64,000 nucleotides of DNA from Ailurus styani (lineage: Eukaryota; Chordata; Mammalia; Carnivora; Ailuridae): contig LNAC01000849.1 of the NCBI GenBank assembly GCA_002007465.1, positions 370,751 through 434,750 on the forward strand. Direction: 5' to 3'. Shown here in pieces: positions 1-10,569 of this stretch; position 1 is the stretch's first letter; each line of letters starts with the position of its first letter. Under the pieces are notes generated by a model, which worked only from the letters and a program-made list of their open reading frames with translations, ran no database searches and had not been told where the DNA came from. The position numbers and the translations under genes were made by a program.

Positions 1-283
1 ATATGTGGAAATTCAGAAATAAAACAAATGAGCAATAAGAAAAAAAATAACAGAGACAGAGAGACAAACCAAGAAACAGACTCTTATCTATAGAAAACAA
101 ACTGATGGTTACCAGAAGAAAGGGGGGTGGGGGTGGATTAAATTGTGATGCAGATCAAGGATTGAAATTGTCCTGATGAGCACTGGGTATTATATGGAAC
201 TATTGAATCATTATGTTGTACACCTGAAACTAGTATTACATTGTATATTAACTAACTGGAATTTAAATAAAAACTTTTTTAAA
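1..283 (+). mobile_element. L1 3' UTR fragment (carnivoran type), cut by window start
   Basis: This is the 3' untranslated end of a LINE-1. The order seen is typical of carnivoran L1 tails and recurs elsewhere in this window (3940, 18120, 41500, 52380): 'atgtggaa', a 'gagagacaaacc' purine stretch, 'gaaaacaaactgatggtt', a G-rich run, 'gagcactgggtattatat', 'cctgaaactag', and an A-rich tail. The element continues upstream of the window, so its 5' extent is unknown. No coding sequence remains. Confidence 0.85.
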
Positions 284-1574
284 AAGAAGACATAACCTCT
301 GTTTTGTTTAAATAGCTGTTATTTTCAGTCAAATACCTACAGTTAAATATTTACAGATTCATATTTACAGTCAAATACTCTAACATAGACATATATCACT
401 TGTACATTCCCTTCCAATATAGCATTTTCAAATCTTTTTATTATTCTGTCCCCCTCAAACTTGTTCTTACTTCTATTCTTTCTTTTCAGGTAATATTACC
501 ATGATGTAAGCACAGTCATCCAAACCAGAAATCCAACAGTCATCCCAGAATCCTCCACCATCATGGCCACATTCAATGCATATCCAGGGCTTTTGGATTT
601 TACCAGCTCCCTACATATTTCTTGACTGTATCACTACCCTGCTGCGCATATTAACTGCTTGTGCCTTGCACTTCTTTCCTCTACTAATAAATAACACTGA
701 AAATAAAATACACATTATTTATTAGGGCCTAAGAGCCCCCTGCATCATTTGCTCTTTTACTTTAACAACTTTACCTTTTTCTACTACTTTCTTCTCTCCT
801 TTCACCTCAGGCACAATGTCCTCCTTTGTGTCTCTTAAAGATATTGATCTTATTCCCATCTCAGAGCCTTCAAACTTACTCTGTTTAGAGGACTAATCCA
901 TTCCCCAAGCCCTTCACATTAACCATCATCATCAGGACAGAAGAGGACATTTTCAAGGGCTTCAACTAACCCTTTGATTATAATGGTCATTACGCCATAA
1001 ACATGTACAAGTCAGAAGTTCTTGCCAGTTACTAATTATATCTATCATAATGACAAATTTGAGATCCAAGACAATAACTGCAAGTGTACCCAGAGACCAC
1101 TAGACTATGTTTTGAAATGTGAAAACGTGAAATTGTGTTTTAGGTGCCCTCAGCACCAACGTCAGTTCATACTTCATTACTAGTAATCCTGCTTATTCAT
1201 CGCAAAATTATCCTGGCAAATGGCATCAGTTCTGTTTAAAAAAGGATCAAAGGAGTATTTATTTTATATATTTCTAATGGCATTAAGGATTATTTTTCAA
1301 GAGCTCACCTGAAATGACTGGACTTGGGGGTCTGTGAACTTAGATTTGAAAATTGAAAGAAGGGCCACAATTTTCCATTGCAATAGTTGACACAACTTTC
1401 CACTTGTCAGCTTTCTTGCTAAAAACTCCATGATCAAGTAGCTAACATCATAGCTCTCTGTAGTTCAAGGCACCTTTTTCTTCTTTCCAGCCTTACCACC
1501 CATTATGGCTATTATGTTTACCTTTCCTCTTAGAGTTATGTACCTCTGCCTGGCATCTATAATTTCATAAGGTG
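284..1574. other. No gene or clear repeat recognised
   Basis: AT-rich sequence with no long open frame and no repeat I can name. It holds a few pyrimidine-rich patches around 420-490 and 770-830. It could contain ancient repeat relics too diverged to recognise by eye. Confidence 0.5.
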
Positions 1575-1775
1575 GAGGAAGATGGAAATGGGGAGTAATT
1601 GTTTAATAGGTACAGAGTTTAGTTTGGGTTGATGAAAATGTTTTGGAGATGGATAGTGGTAATGGTTGCACAGCATTGTGAACATACTTAATGACACAGA
1701 ACTATACGTTTCAACATAGTTAAAATGTTAAATTTCCCATAATATGTATTTTATCACAATAAAAAAACAGCAATC
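1575..1775 (+). mobile_element. Old L1 (L1M-type) 3' end
   Basis: The stretch reads as an old mammalian L1 3' terminus: 'ggggagtaattgtttaatagg', 'gatgaaaatgttttggagatgg', 'gtggtaatggttgcacag', 'aactatacgtttcaa', and 'tattttatcacaataaaaaaa'. These blocks, in this order, match the remembered L1M 3' UTR layout. The copy is substantially diverged and lacks ORF2 sequence. Confidence 0.75.
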
Positions 1776-1789
1776 CAAAACTATAATCT

Positions 1790-2096
1790 TCATTATTATC
1801 ACTGCTCTCATGGACCATAGTTATAACAGCTGCTTTAAAGTCATTATCTGATACTTGAAACATTGGGTCATCTCATAGTTGGTATGTGTGTGAGTGTGAG
1901 CATGTATGAGAGTGTGTGTGTGTGTGTGTGTGTGTGTCTGTGCATGTGTGTTCTGCTTTTCCCCTGGGAATTGGTCATATTTTTCTCCATTTCTTGCATT
2001 TTGAGTTATTTTTGGATTGCATTCTAGACATTATGAATTTTATGCTGCATAGGCTCCAGGTCCAATTATAATCATCTAGAGAATGGTGATGTTTCT
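1790..2096 (-). mobile_element. Probable ancient antisense L1 5'-region relic with embedded TG repeat
   Basis: On the plus strand this resembles the reverse of old L1 5' sequence: 'cagctgctttaaagtcattatctgat', a TG-rich insert, then 'ttggattgcattctagacattatgaattttatg'. Similar wording appears at 58430-58500. The orientation and family are inferred from memory of old L1 consensus text. Divergence is high, so confidence is moderate. Confidence 0.45.
1881..1950. repeat. (TG)n microsatellite, imperfect
   Basis: A TG-dominated tract. Its purest stretch lies at about 1913-1937, flanked by interrupted gtgtgag/gcatgtatg units. It lies inside the ancient L1-like block, and its length is likely to vary between individuals. 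Confidence 0.9.
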
Positions 2097-2477
2097 ATTT
2101 TATTTTTACTTATTTATTCATTTGTTTGTTTGTATTTTGTTTTTATTTTTTTTAAGATTTTATTTATTTATTTGACACACAGAGAGAGATCAGATCACAA
2201 GTAGGCAGAGAGGCAGGCAAAGAGAGAGGAGGAAGCAGGCTCCCTGCCAAGCAGAGAGCCTGATGCAGGCCTCGATCCCAGGACCCTGAGATCATGACCT
2301 GAGCCGAAGGCAGAGGCTTTAACTCACTGAGCCACCCAGGCGCCCTCGTTTGTTTTTAAGTAGGCTCCACACCCAGCATGGAACCCAATGTAGGGCTTGA
2401 ACTCACAACCCTGAGATCAAGACCTGAGCTGAGATCAAGAATCAGGCACTTAACTGACTGAGCCATCCAGGCACCCC
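2097..2477 (-). mobile_element. Older Can-SINE, interrupted by a younger one
   Basis: This is a reverse-strand tRNA-Lys-headed carnivoran SINE. Its tail (T-rich, 2097-2146) and its body plus head (2350-2477, ending 'ctgagccatccaggcaccc') are separated by a second SINE. The outer element is flanked by imperfect duplications: 'gatgtttctatttta' near 2087 and 'gatatttctgtttta' near 2478. That supports a single original insertion that was later split. The 'gcttgaactcacaaccctg' wording marks it as an older subfamily. Confidence 0.85.
2147..2345 (-). mobile_element. Can-SINE (younger, musteloid-like), nested in an older SINE
   Basis: This is a reverse-complement SINE. From low to high coordinate it has a poly-T/'aagattttatttatttattt' tail, the CT-rich region read as 'acaagtaggcagagaggcagg', the body 'ctcgatcccaggaccctgagatc', and the tRNA-like head 'gagccacccaggcgccc'. 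It is close to full length at about 200 bp. It sits within the tail of the older element spanning 2097-2477. Confidence 0.95.
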
Positions 2478-2492
2478 TGATATTTCTGTTTT

Positions 2493-3290
2493 AGAAGGCA
2501 TTCAACCCGATTAGGTTCATAACTTAAGGTCTGATTTGCCCTCTATAGGGGTAGTTCAAATTTCCAGTTAGCTTTTTAGACCTTTGCTATAGCTACACTG
2601 CTTTGACTCTATTCCATGCATCTGTTCGTCAGGAGACTTGTTCAGATGTTCAAATTTCAGTTAAGCTCATCAAGCCTTGGCTTTAGTTCTTTGGTTGTGT
2701 CCCATGCATGGATTTTTCAGGGGTTAGTCTGAGACTAGTTCAGGTTAATACACAGAAGTAGAAGAACCCTCTTTTGTCTTTCTTTCTTTTACGAGATTTT
2801 CCACAAACTCCCTGGCCAAATGAGGGTCTCTTTTCTGATTCCTCTATCCAGAAAGATGAAATTTATATCATTTTTAGCAGCATATGCCACGGTACAACTC
2901 CATGGATAGGGTCTGCCTCTGGGGTAAAACTTCGAGAGGAAAAAAAGTAGTAAACCCCTCTCCCACGCATTTGACTTCCCCAAGTTGTGCTCCCCTCCAC
3001 AATACTGTGCTTTAGTTTATTTTTCATTCTTCATGTTGTTGTTTGTTTATTTTGTTCTGAGTTTCCAAGTGTCATCAGGGATCTGGCTGGTGTGGGCTAA
3101 CGCCACCATACCAGAATAGGATGCTCCTTCCACCTTTCTGTTTGTTTGTGGAAATGTCAGCAAGGCCCAGCCAAGAACTAAGAACCACTTGTGTTTTGTC
3201 AGACACAAGGACTTTAAATGTAAGTGAATTGGTTTCACAGGTGATGGAAGGTCTGAGAAAACAAAGAGACTGACAACAGCTAAAAGCTGC
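2493..3290 (-). mobile_element. Possible ancient antisense L1 5'-region relic
   Basis: Plus-strand wording such as 'aggggttagtctgagactagttcag', 'ctctatccagaaagatgaa' and 'tgctcccctccacaatactgtgctttagtttatttttcattct' resembles old L1 5'-region sequence in reverse. It would continue the block at 1790-2096 across the SINE nest. The short open frames here look accidental. The family is inferred from memory and should be tested by repeat masking. Confidence 0.4.
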
Positions 3291-3939
3291 TGTCACCCTA
3301 GGTTTGGGAAGACAATGGGAAGAGATGTTACCAGAACCCAGATGTCAGGGCTCTCTGGTAAGAGCCAGAACATCAGAAAATGCACCACTGGGAATATGGT
3401 GGGAGTTGTTCCATCAGGCTTGGAGCTACAGACAAGATCACTCACAGCCAGAGATGTTGCAAGAAGAGGCAGAGTAATTTGGAGCAGAATACCCTGGCTT
3501 CTCTCATCCTTTCACCTTCCAATCTTCCACCAGTACCCTACATTGAACAAACCTTCCTGGAAGCCAGAGTGAAAGAGAGCCAGGGAAATGTACTTTCTTA
3601 ATAGAGAGAAAATCAGGGGAGGGTAGGAAAATAGATTTGAGTCAAACAAGCATTTGCTGGCACACTGAAGTATTCTGAAGTAAATCCCAGACATCTATCA
3701 TTTATAAATACTGCTCTCAAAAATTTTAAAGCATGCTCAAAAATCAAAACCTACATAAAACAGCAAATAGTATCCATTGTCTAAAAGCTTGATATTTGCC
3801 AGAACTGAAGGAATGGCTAGCATTTGAAATTATTAATTCTCAAAATACAATTTATGTCACATAACTCCAATTATTGGTATGAATGAATAAAAAGCCAGCC
3901 ATTGTCCTGTCCATATCTTGATCAAAGATCAAGATACAG
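3291..3939. other. No gene or clear repeat recognised
   Basis: Overlapping short frames of 60-85 codons occur on both strands around 3315-3694. None shows a recognisable domain, codon bias or splice context, so I treat them as chance open frames. No repeat family is obvious. Confidence 0.5.
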
Positions 3940-4185
3940 ATCAAAAACAGATGAACACAGGGGAAGGGAAGGAAAAAATAAAATGAAATCAGAGAGGGAG
4001 ACAAATCATAAGAAACTCTTAACTATAGGAAACAAACTGAGGGTTGCTGGAGGGGAGATGTGTGGGGGAATGGGGTAACTGGGTGATGGGCATTAAAGAG
4101 AGCATGAGCACTGGGTGTTTATGCAACTGATAAATCACTAAATTCTACCCCTGAAACTAATAATACACTATATGTGAACTAACTT
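3940..4185 (+). mobile_element. L1 3' UTR fragment (carnivoran type)
   Basis: The stretch starts at 'aaaacagatgaacacaggggaagg' and runs through 'gagagggagacaaatcataag', 'gaaacaaactgagggttgctgg', 'gggtaactgggtgatgggc', 'gagcactgggtgtttatg', 'aaattctacccctgaaactaataatac'. It ends without an A tail at 'gaactaac', so the terminal poly-A is lost. It is the same subfamily as the copies at 18120 and 52380. Confidence 0.9.
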
Positions 4186-6034
4186 TCTGGCAGAGGGTGT
4201 TTTTTCCCCACCCATAAATCTTTAATAGCAAAACATTTCAGGAGAGCTGTCAATATGTGCTCTCTAACATGCCTCAGATCCTTCTCAAGTAGAATATGCC
4301 TTGAATTCTTAGGAAAAAGAATTCAAAATAAAATTGGCAATAAAGAAATTTAAGACCCTTTATTTTAAAGTTATACTTAACCTAGAATATTTTGTGGTTC
4401 TATTTTCATAAAATATTAAAATTCCTGACTCGTATTTTTTGTAATTATTTAAAATATAACCAATATGCATCCAAAGTCATTTTTAAAAATCAGTTTTTGT
4501 ATAGGTAATTTCAACTGATACTCAATTTTTCTGAAAAATAAAGACATGAAAATGGAAAATGTCACGGAAGATTGTGCATTTTCATTCTCTTCATGTTCTC
4601 TTTATATCCTTGAACATAAATGTTATAAATCAGCCTTTAAGTGGGATCTTAGGCAAATACTTTACATGTAAGAATTAAGACCCAAATACTTTAACTCATT
4701 TGCCTATATAAGTATTTTTTTATATGAAGTAAAACAAACACAGGAGTAAGACTATAACTATAATTTGTTAGGGAGGAAGATGAGAATGGGGCTTGACTTA
4801 GTTAAAAGTGGTTTATACAGACTATATTTCTCTAGGGATAGAATTAGTCAATGTAATTTTTAGGCCAGTTAACTGCTGCACAATTAAAGTTTCCAAAAGG
4901 GTCAGTGGTTTTCAAACTCCCCCAGCCCAAGCAGAAGTGACAAAGCCCCCATGTGACACATTCTCATCAGCAGTCCCAGACTTGGCTGCACAGGTAGCAT
5001 AATGAGAATTAGTTCTCCTTTAACTAGCTCTAACTTTAGTCTTTATCACAACTGAGCCCACCATGGGTGAGAAGTAGCTAAGTTTCTACTTAAAGAATAT
5101 ATTTTCCCTCAGATGCAAAAAGCAGTTATAATGATCAAACTGAAAACAATACATGCATCTCTTCTCACATTTTTTTTGTGGCACAGATACACCTGGGGAA
5201 GCATAAATACTGCAGAAAGCACTCAGAGCTGACATTTTAACATTCCCAGGAAAATACGTGCACTTGCTTTAGTGCCTTCACAGAAATAGAACAGCCAATA
5301 TAGTGCTTTGCACAGGTGTAATTTGTCAATTTTATCACACACAGGAAACAGTACTGTCTACTGAAAAATATTCTCTTTGGATGTAAAGCTAACCAAAAAC
5401 CAAAAAAAAAAAAAAGTGTTAATCACAGTTGAGAAAAGCAGGAAGGTCAATCGTTAACTGCAGTTGCTCTAATAGATTTTTCCCCAATCACACCTCAAAA
5501 GGGAGGAGGTTGAAGGGGAGGAGCTGCTGAGGAGATGGAAGGAATGGTGGAGGGAGGAGAGAATTTAAACCAAGGATTCCTTTTCCTCACAAGCTTTGTT
5601 CTATTTGATCCTGACACTTCCTATGGGTAGTCACACGACCTAGATTTCACATGGGTCTCATATAGAAAATCACAAGACTTTACAATAGGCACAGATACAC
5701 CTGGGGTGATGCAGTCACTAAGTATATCTTTTATATTGATTAGTCAAACTTGACATAAAAGAATCAATATCAAATCTTTCCCAGATACTATCACAATTTA
5801 GTCTTTAATCATCATTTTCAGCATCAGTAAAATCTGATAAGCTCCTGCTTGACTGATAGGACTTTAGATTTATCTTTGCTCCATGTCACTCTATACAGAA
5901 ATTTCCCCCATCTTGGAACAATACAGATGGTTTCACCTAGGAGGCAAATGAAGCCAAACTGTGTCAAGCCAAGCTACAGACCCTGGGTTATGTGATCTGG
6001 ATCCTGTACAAAATATTTAAATAGACACTGGACT
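4186..6034. other. Non-repetitive stretch with a purine tract and a 19-nt direct repeat
   Basis: No gene is seen. The stretch holds an A14-15 run at about 5401-5415, a strongly purine-rich segment at 5495-5572, and a 19-nt exact direct repeat at 5180-5198 and 5688-5706. A 64-codon open frame at 4808-5002 has no recognisable homology. It is one of the longer pieces of the window free of identifiable transposons. Confidence 0.5.
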
Positions 6035-6780
6035 AAAAAAGAATTATGATTGACTAATCAGTATATAAAAAATATACTAAATACAATTAGTCATCAGAGA
6101 AGTAAAATTAAGATCATAATGAGATACCACTCTACACTAATTGAATGACTAGAATCAACATAACTGACCACACCAAAGTCTGATGTGGATGTGGAGCAGC
6201 TGGGGCTTCCACACACTGATGGGGGGGGATGGTATTAAACACTAAGCGGGGAAAAGGAGGTTGGCCAAGAAAATGAAAGTTTTCTCATCAAGTGAAGCAT
6301 TCTCTTAAGTGAAATCCAGCAATTCCACCACTTGATCTTTTGACCTTCGACCAAGAGAAGGGAAAACATGTTTAGAAAAAATGTATCCCTAGAAACAACT
6401 GAGATGCCCACTGACATTTAATTGGAAAGGGGAAAGAGCTAGTATATTCATAAATGGGAATACAATTTAGCAATAAAGAGCAACAAAAAACTGATATACC
6501 AAATGGATGGATCACAAAAATATGGGGAGTGAAAGAAACCAGACACAAGAGTCCACAGTGTATGATTCCACCTATATGAAACTCTAAAAAAGGCAAATTG
6601 AAACTAACAGTGTCAGGAAATAAATCAGCAGGTGCCATGGGCAAGGGAACTGTTGGGGTACTAACTACAAAAGAGCATGAAGGAAATTGGGGGGTGATGG
6701 AAATGTTTATCTTGGCTGGCTTTGTAGTTAATGTGAGTATATATTTGTTCAAATTCATCAAAACTATGGGTTGATCTTGA
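6035..6780 (+). mobile_element. Old L1 (L1M/L1ME-type): end of ORF2 and 3' UTR
   Basis: Decayed C-terminal ORF2 sequence: 'aatgagataccactctacac', 'gatgtggatgtggagcag', 'aactgagatgcccactgaca', 'tacaatttagcaataaagagcaac'. It is followed by an old 3' UTR ('gtatgattccacctatatgaaa', 'ggggtgatggaaatgtttatcttgg', 'agttaatgtgagtatatatttgttc'). Many indels and stops are present. It is clearly more diverged than the carnivoran L1 copies nearby. Confidence 0.8.
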
Positions 6781-6879
6781 TGGAAAATATGCTAGCTTCC
6801 AAGGACCCTATTTTCAGAATCATATTGTATCTTTCTTTAATAATTTTGACTATTTGCTACCATTTCTTGTGCACATAAT

Positions 6880-7040
6880 TTCAGATATATCATTCCCTGT
6901 AACCCTCATAAAACACACCCAGGTAGGTGTTATTACTTTCATCATCTCAAAGATGAGGAAATGGGGCTCAAAAAAAAAATCAAGAGATTAGCCTGAGATG
7001 ATATAGGCAGTAAGTTGCTACAGTATGATTAATCATAATT
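6880..7040 (-). mobile_element. MIR SINE relic
   Basis: The sequence reads as the reverse complement of a mammalian-wide interspersed repeat: 'ccctcataaaacacacccaggtaggtgttattactttcatcatctcaaagatgaggaaatgggg', then 'agattagcctgag' and 'cagtaagttgc'. The 'gatgaggaaat' block and the 'aggtaggt.ttatta' block are the diagnostic pieces. Confidence 0.75.
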
Positions 7041-7861
7041 CTCTCAGTACCATCATTTTCCCTTATCTCCCTACAAACCCTTAGGCTTTATTTTAACCAG
7101 GATGTACAACACAGTACTAGTTTCTGTCCTATATTACTCTTTCATATTTTATTTTAGAAGTTGATATAAAAGCCCTTACCCATGACTTCCTTTGAAGCCA
7201 AAGAAATTAACGCAATAATCTTTGCCCTGACTTTCTTATTACCTCTGTTTTATCTCCTAATTATTATCTCTAAACATTTTTAACTGATAAAGTTATAATG
7301 TAGGTTAAATTAATCTCCATCAATTATTTGAAAATAAAATGCCTTTTGATTTGGTACCACCTTAATTACCTATGTGTTCCAAATAATATTTGGTCCTGCT
7401 TATTTTATCAATTTAGAAATATCTGTTTCCATTTGGTCCTTTATATATGAACCCTTTTACCATTTATGTTCATAATATTGAAAACGTACTTTCACAGACA
7501 TACAGAAAGACTTATTTGATGTGGGCCAGATTCTTTTGTCTGGTTTGCATATGGCTCCTGTTACATTTTATGTTTAGGACTACTAATCACTCATCTGAAA
7601 CTTTTTAGTTCACTCTACCTACTGGTAAATATCTGGTGATACCTACTAACTCATTAAGGCACTTTAGGATACCCTCATTTTATTAACTGTTTTGTTCTAC
7701 CTAGAGTCAGTTTATTTGTATTTTATTCTTGTAAAAAAACGTACACTCACATTAAAAGTCTCATATAGTAACCAGTAAGTTTTAGCAACCCTAAAAGGAC
7801 ATAAAAAAAATTAGTTGTGTTAAGTGACAACACTTGGACATCTGACAATTAATGAGTAGGA
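7041..7861. other. No gene or clear repeat recognised
   Basis: AT-rich sequence with no long open frame. No SINE or L1 is visible. The stretch ends where the inverted portion of the next L1 begins. Confidence 0.5.
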
Positions 7862-8284
7862 ATCACAATTTGGAAATTGTGGACATTGCTGCTATGAACA
7901 TTGGTGTATATATGGCCCTTCTTTTCACTACATTTGTATCTTTGGGGTAAATACCCAGTAGTGCAATTGCAGGGTCATAAGGTAGCTCTATTTTTAATTT
8001 TTTGAGGAATCTCCACACTGTTTTCGAAAGTGGCTGCACCAACTTGCATTCCCACCAACAGTGTAAGAGGATTCCCCTTTCTCCACATCCTCTCCAACAC
8101 TTGCTGTTTCCTGTCCGGTTGATTTTGGCCATTCTAACTGGTGTAAGGTGGTATCTCAGTGTGGTTTTGATTTTAATTTCCTTGATGGCTAGTGATGACG
8201 AACATTTTTTTCATGTGTCTGTTAGCCATTTGAGTGTCTTCTTTGGAGAAGTGTCTGTTCATGTCTTCTTCCAATTTTTTGACA
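7862..8284 (-). mobile_element. Inverted 5' part of an L1 insertion (ORF2 C-terminus)
   Basis: On the minus strand this is L1 ORF2 C-terminal sequence. An 89-codon frame (7863-8132) includes the recognisable '[20 protein letters not shown]' and '[15 protein letters not shown]' blocks. It abuts plus-strand L1 sequence at 8281-8580 with almost no intervening sequence. The two pieces are neighbouring parts of one L1 in opposite orientation, the classic outcome of twin priming during target-primed reverse transcription. About 30 bp of L1 is missing at the switch. Confidence 0.9.
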
Positions 8285-8580
8285 GATGAATGGATAAAGA
8301 TGTGGTCTGTATATACAATGGAATATTATGCAGCCATCAGAAAGGATAAATACCCAACTTTAGTTGAGTGAAAAGTGAGTTGGGGTAAATCAGAGGGGGA
8401 GATGAAATATGAGAGACTGTGGACTCTGAGAAACAAACTGAGGGTTATGGAAGGGAGAAGGGTGGGGGGGAAGGGTGAGCCTGGTGGTGGGTATTAAGGA
8501 GGGCACATATTGCGTGGAGCACTGGGTGTGGTGCATAAACAATGAATCTTGGAACACTGAAAAAATAAAATTTAAAAAAA
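8281..8580 (+). mobile_element. Direct 3' part of the same L1 insertion
   Basis: It begins 'gacagatgaatggataaag' and continues 'tacaatggaatattatgcagccatcag', 'aaatacccaactt', then the 3' UTR 'gagagactgtggactctgag', 'aaacaaactgagggttatgg', 'gagcactgggtgtggtg', 'caatgaatcttggaacactg', and an A-rich tail. Compared with the sister copy at 9367-9795, roughly 140-150 bp is missing after 'acccaacttt'. No clear target-site duplication was found. Confidence 0.9.
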
Positions 8581-9366
8581 GGAAATATAAATATTTATTC
8601 TGTATATTGTAGGTACATAAGAAGACTAGTAAAAGGTATAGCCACATAATATGACCATCAAACATCAAAAAAAAATGAGTGGAAATCAGAATAGTCAACT
8701 ATAAAAGTGGTTTTCTTTCATCATCTCTTTAACAGATTTTAAACAGTAAACTTAGTTCTAAGTATTTTCAGATTCACTATATCATTTGATATAGTGAGCT
8801 TTAAATAATTTTCACATCACAGTTAAGTCACAGATAGTCGGTTTCTTTCAACAAATAATGTGGAGCCCTCACCTCAGGCAAAGGTGATACCATTAATAGG
8901 AAGTGCCCAACATTGTCAAATGCACAAGTATTACTTTTGTATTTTGCCAACACAAGCCAGCAAGCAACTCAGTCCATATTTGTGTTAATTTATTTCCTCG
9001 GGGAAAGCATGCTTCTCCTTAAAGGCTACAATCTCAAGTGGTAGAATACAAGGAAGCTGAAGGAGACCTTCTGAATTTCTGGAAAAGCCACTGTAGTTTA
9101 GTCAGAGTGCCTATTACGATGGTACCCCCAAATCCCTGTCCATTCTTTGCCTCTGGAGCAAACCTCTGGAGCACTTGGGTGGTGCTATCTTCATTCACAG
9201 AAGATGCTACAGAATCCATGAGGTCAGCAAATGTGTATAACACTACAGTGGTATATCCTAAGCAGGCAATTTTATCATGGTCTCTTTATCTGTATAACTC
9301 ATGAGAAATCATCTCACTCCTTCTTTATGTCTGAAAGCATAAACCCTGGAAGCAGCATCTCTTAGA
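8581..9366. other. Unexplained region with a minus-strand open frame
   Basis: A minus-strand frame runs from about 9270 down to 9034. It includes the peptide stretches 'YTFADLMDSVASSVNEDST' and 'QVLQRFAPEAKNGQGFGG'. I do not recognise the protein. The frame has no upstream ATG in register (the usable start is GTG) and an in-frame stop just upstream. It could be part of a degenerate retrocopy or a chance frame. See the separate finding. Confidence 0.35.
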
Positions 9367-9795
9367 ACATTAGAATATTACTCAGCCATCAGAAAGGATG
9401 AATACCCAACTTTTGCATCAACACGGATGGGACTATGCTGGAGGAGATTATACTGAGTGAAATAAGTCAAGCAGAGAAAGTCAATTATCATATGGTTTCA
9501 CTTACTTGTAGGACATAAGGAATAGCATGGAGGGCATCAGGAGAAGGAAAGGAAAAGTGAAGGGGGGAGTAAATTGGAGGGGGAGACAAACTGAGAGACT
9601 GTGTACTCAGGGAAACAAACTGAGGGGAGGAGGATGTGGGGATGGGTGAGCCTGGTTGTTGGGTATCAAGGAGGGCACATAGTACATGGAACACTGGGTG
9701 TTATACGTAAATAATGAATCTTGGAACACTACATCAAAACCTAATAATGTATTGTATGGTGACTAACAACACAATAAAAATAAAAATAAAAAAAC
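9367..9795 (+). mobile_element. L1 3' end (carnivoran type), 5' truncated
   Basis: It begins in late ORF2 or its junction, 'tagaatattactcagccatcagaaagg', and continues 'ggactatgctggaggagattatactgagtgaaataagtcaagc', 'tatggtttcacttacttgtagg', 'gagagactgtgtactcagg', 'gtgagcctggttgttggg', 'gaacactgggtgttatacg', 'ttggaacactacatcaaaacc'. The tail is 'caataaaaataaaaataaaaaaa'. Any target-site duplication is short and uncertain ('cattag' on both sides). It is the same subfamily as 8281-8580 and 19937-20423. Confidence 0.92.
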
Positions 9796-10569
9796 GCATT
9801 AGCATATCCTTGCTTGGTTTGAAATCCCACCTTAGCAACGTCCACTGGGCCAGAGCATGGTCAGTAAAAACTTCAACACTGACAGAGGAAGCAAAATAAA
9901 ATGGTGTGCAACAAGATACATATCCTCTTTGAACATGCTTTTTAAAAAAACAATCTTCAAAGGCTTTTAAAAGTCAAATATACCCAAGTCTCTGCTTAAA
10001 GTAGCCAATGAAAATGGAAGCCCATTCATCAGGCAAATTCTTAAAACCATCTTCTTAACCATAAATGAAAATCTATCAGATAGGCCCTTACACATCAGAC
10101 AACTCACCGCCTGTGGCATTTCATTAAACTCAGATATGCAACAGGGAGTTGTGTCATGGCACAATTTAAAACCCACCACAGTAACTGAAACTTCATAGAA
10201 CCGTAATCACAAATATGTCCTCCAGAATGTCAGAGGGCAGGTACCACAGTGTGGACCATCTCTTTCCTGAGAGAGCTAGCACCCAGTTCCTCCCCCTGGC
10301 CAACTGTGGCTCACAACTAACGTTATTTTACTTTGTGCTAGGGTTATCACCTTGGGACAGTACTGTGAGTTGGTTTAGAGCGAGAACTGCAAAATAAGTC
10401 CATCAAACTTACATCACCTGATCTAATTACTTCCTTCTCCCCAATCTTACCCTCTGCTTCCAGCCAGGATCCTCTCTTCTCTTGCCCTGGACCAACCAAG
10501 GCTTATCCCCAGCCTCCCAGACTTGTTCATCAGATAGTCCTCGCCACATAACTGTTTCTCTTCTTCTCA
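9796..10569. other. Unexplained region with minus-strand open frames
   Basis: Minus-strand frames at 9967-10179 and a short one around 10030-10200 lie just beyond the L1 at 9367-9795. They may belong with the frame at 9034-9270 as one interrupted retrocopy. I recognise no domain. Nothing else in the stretch supports a gene. Confidence 0.3.
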
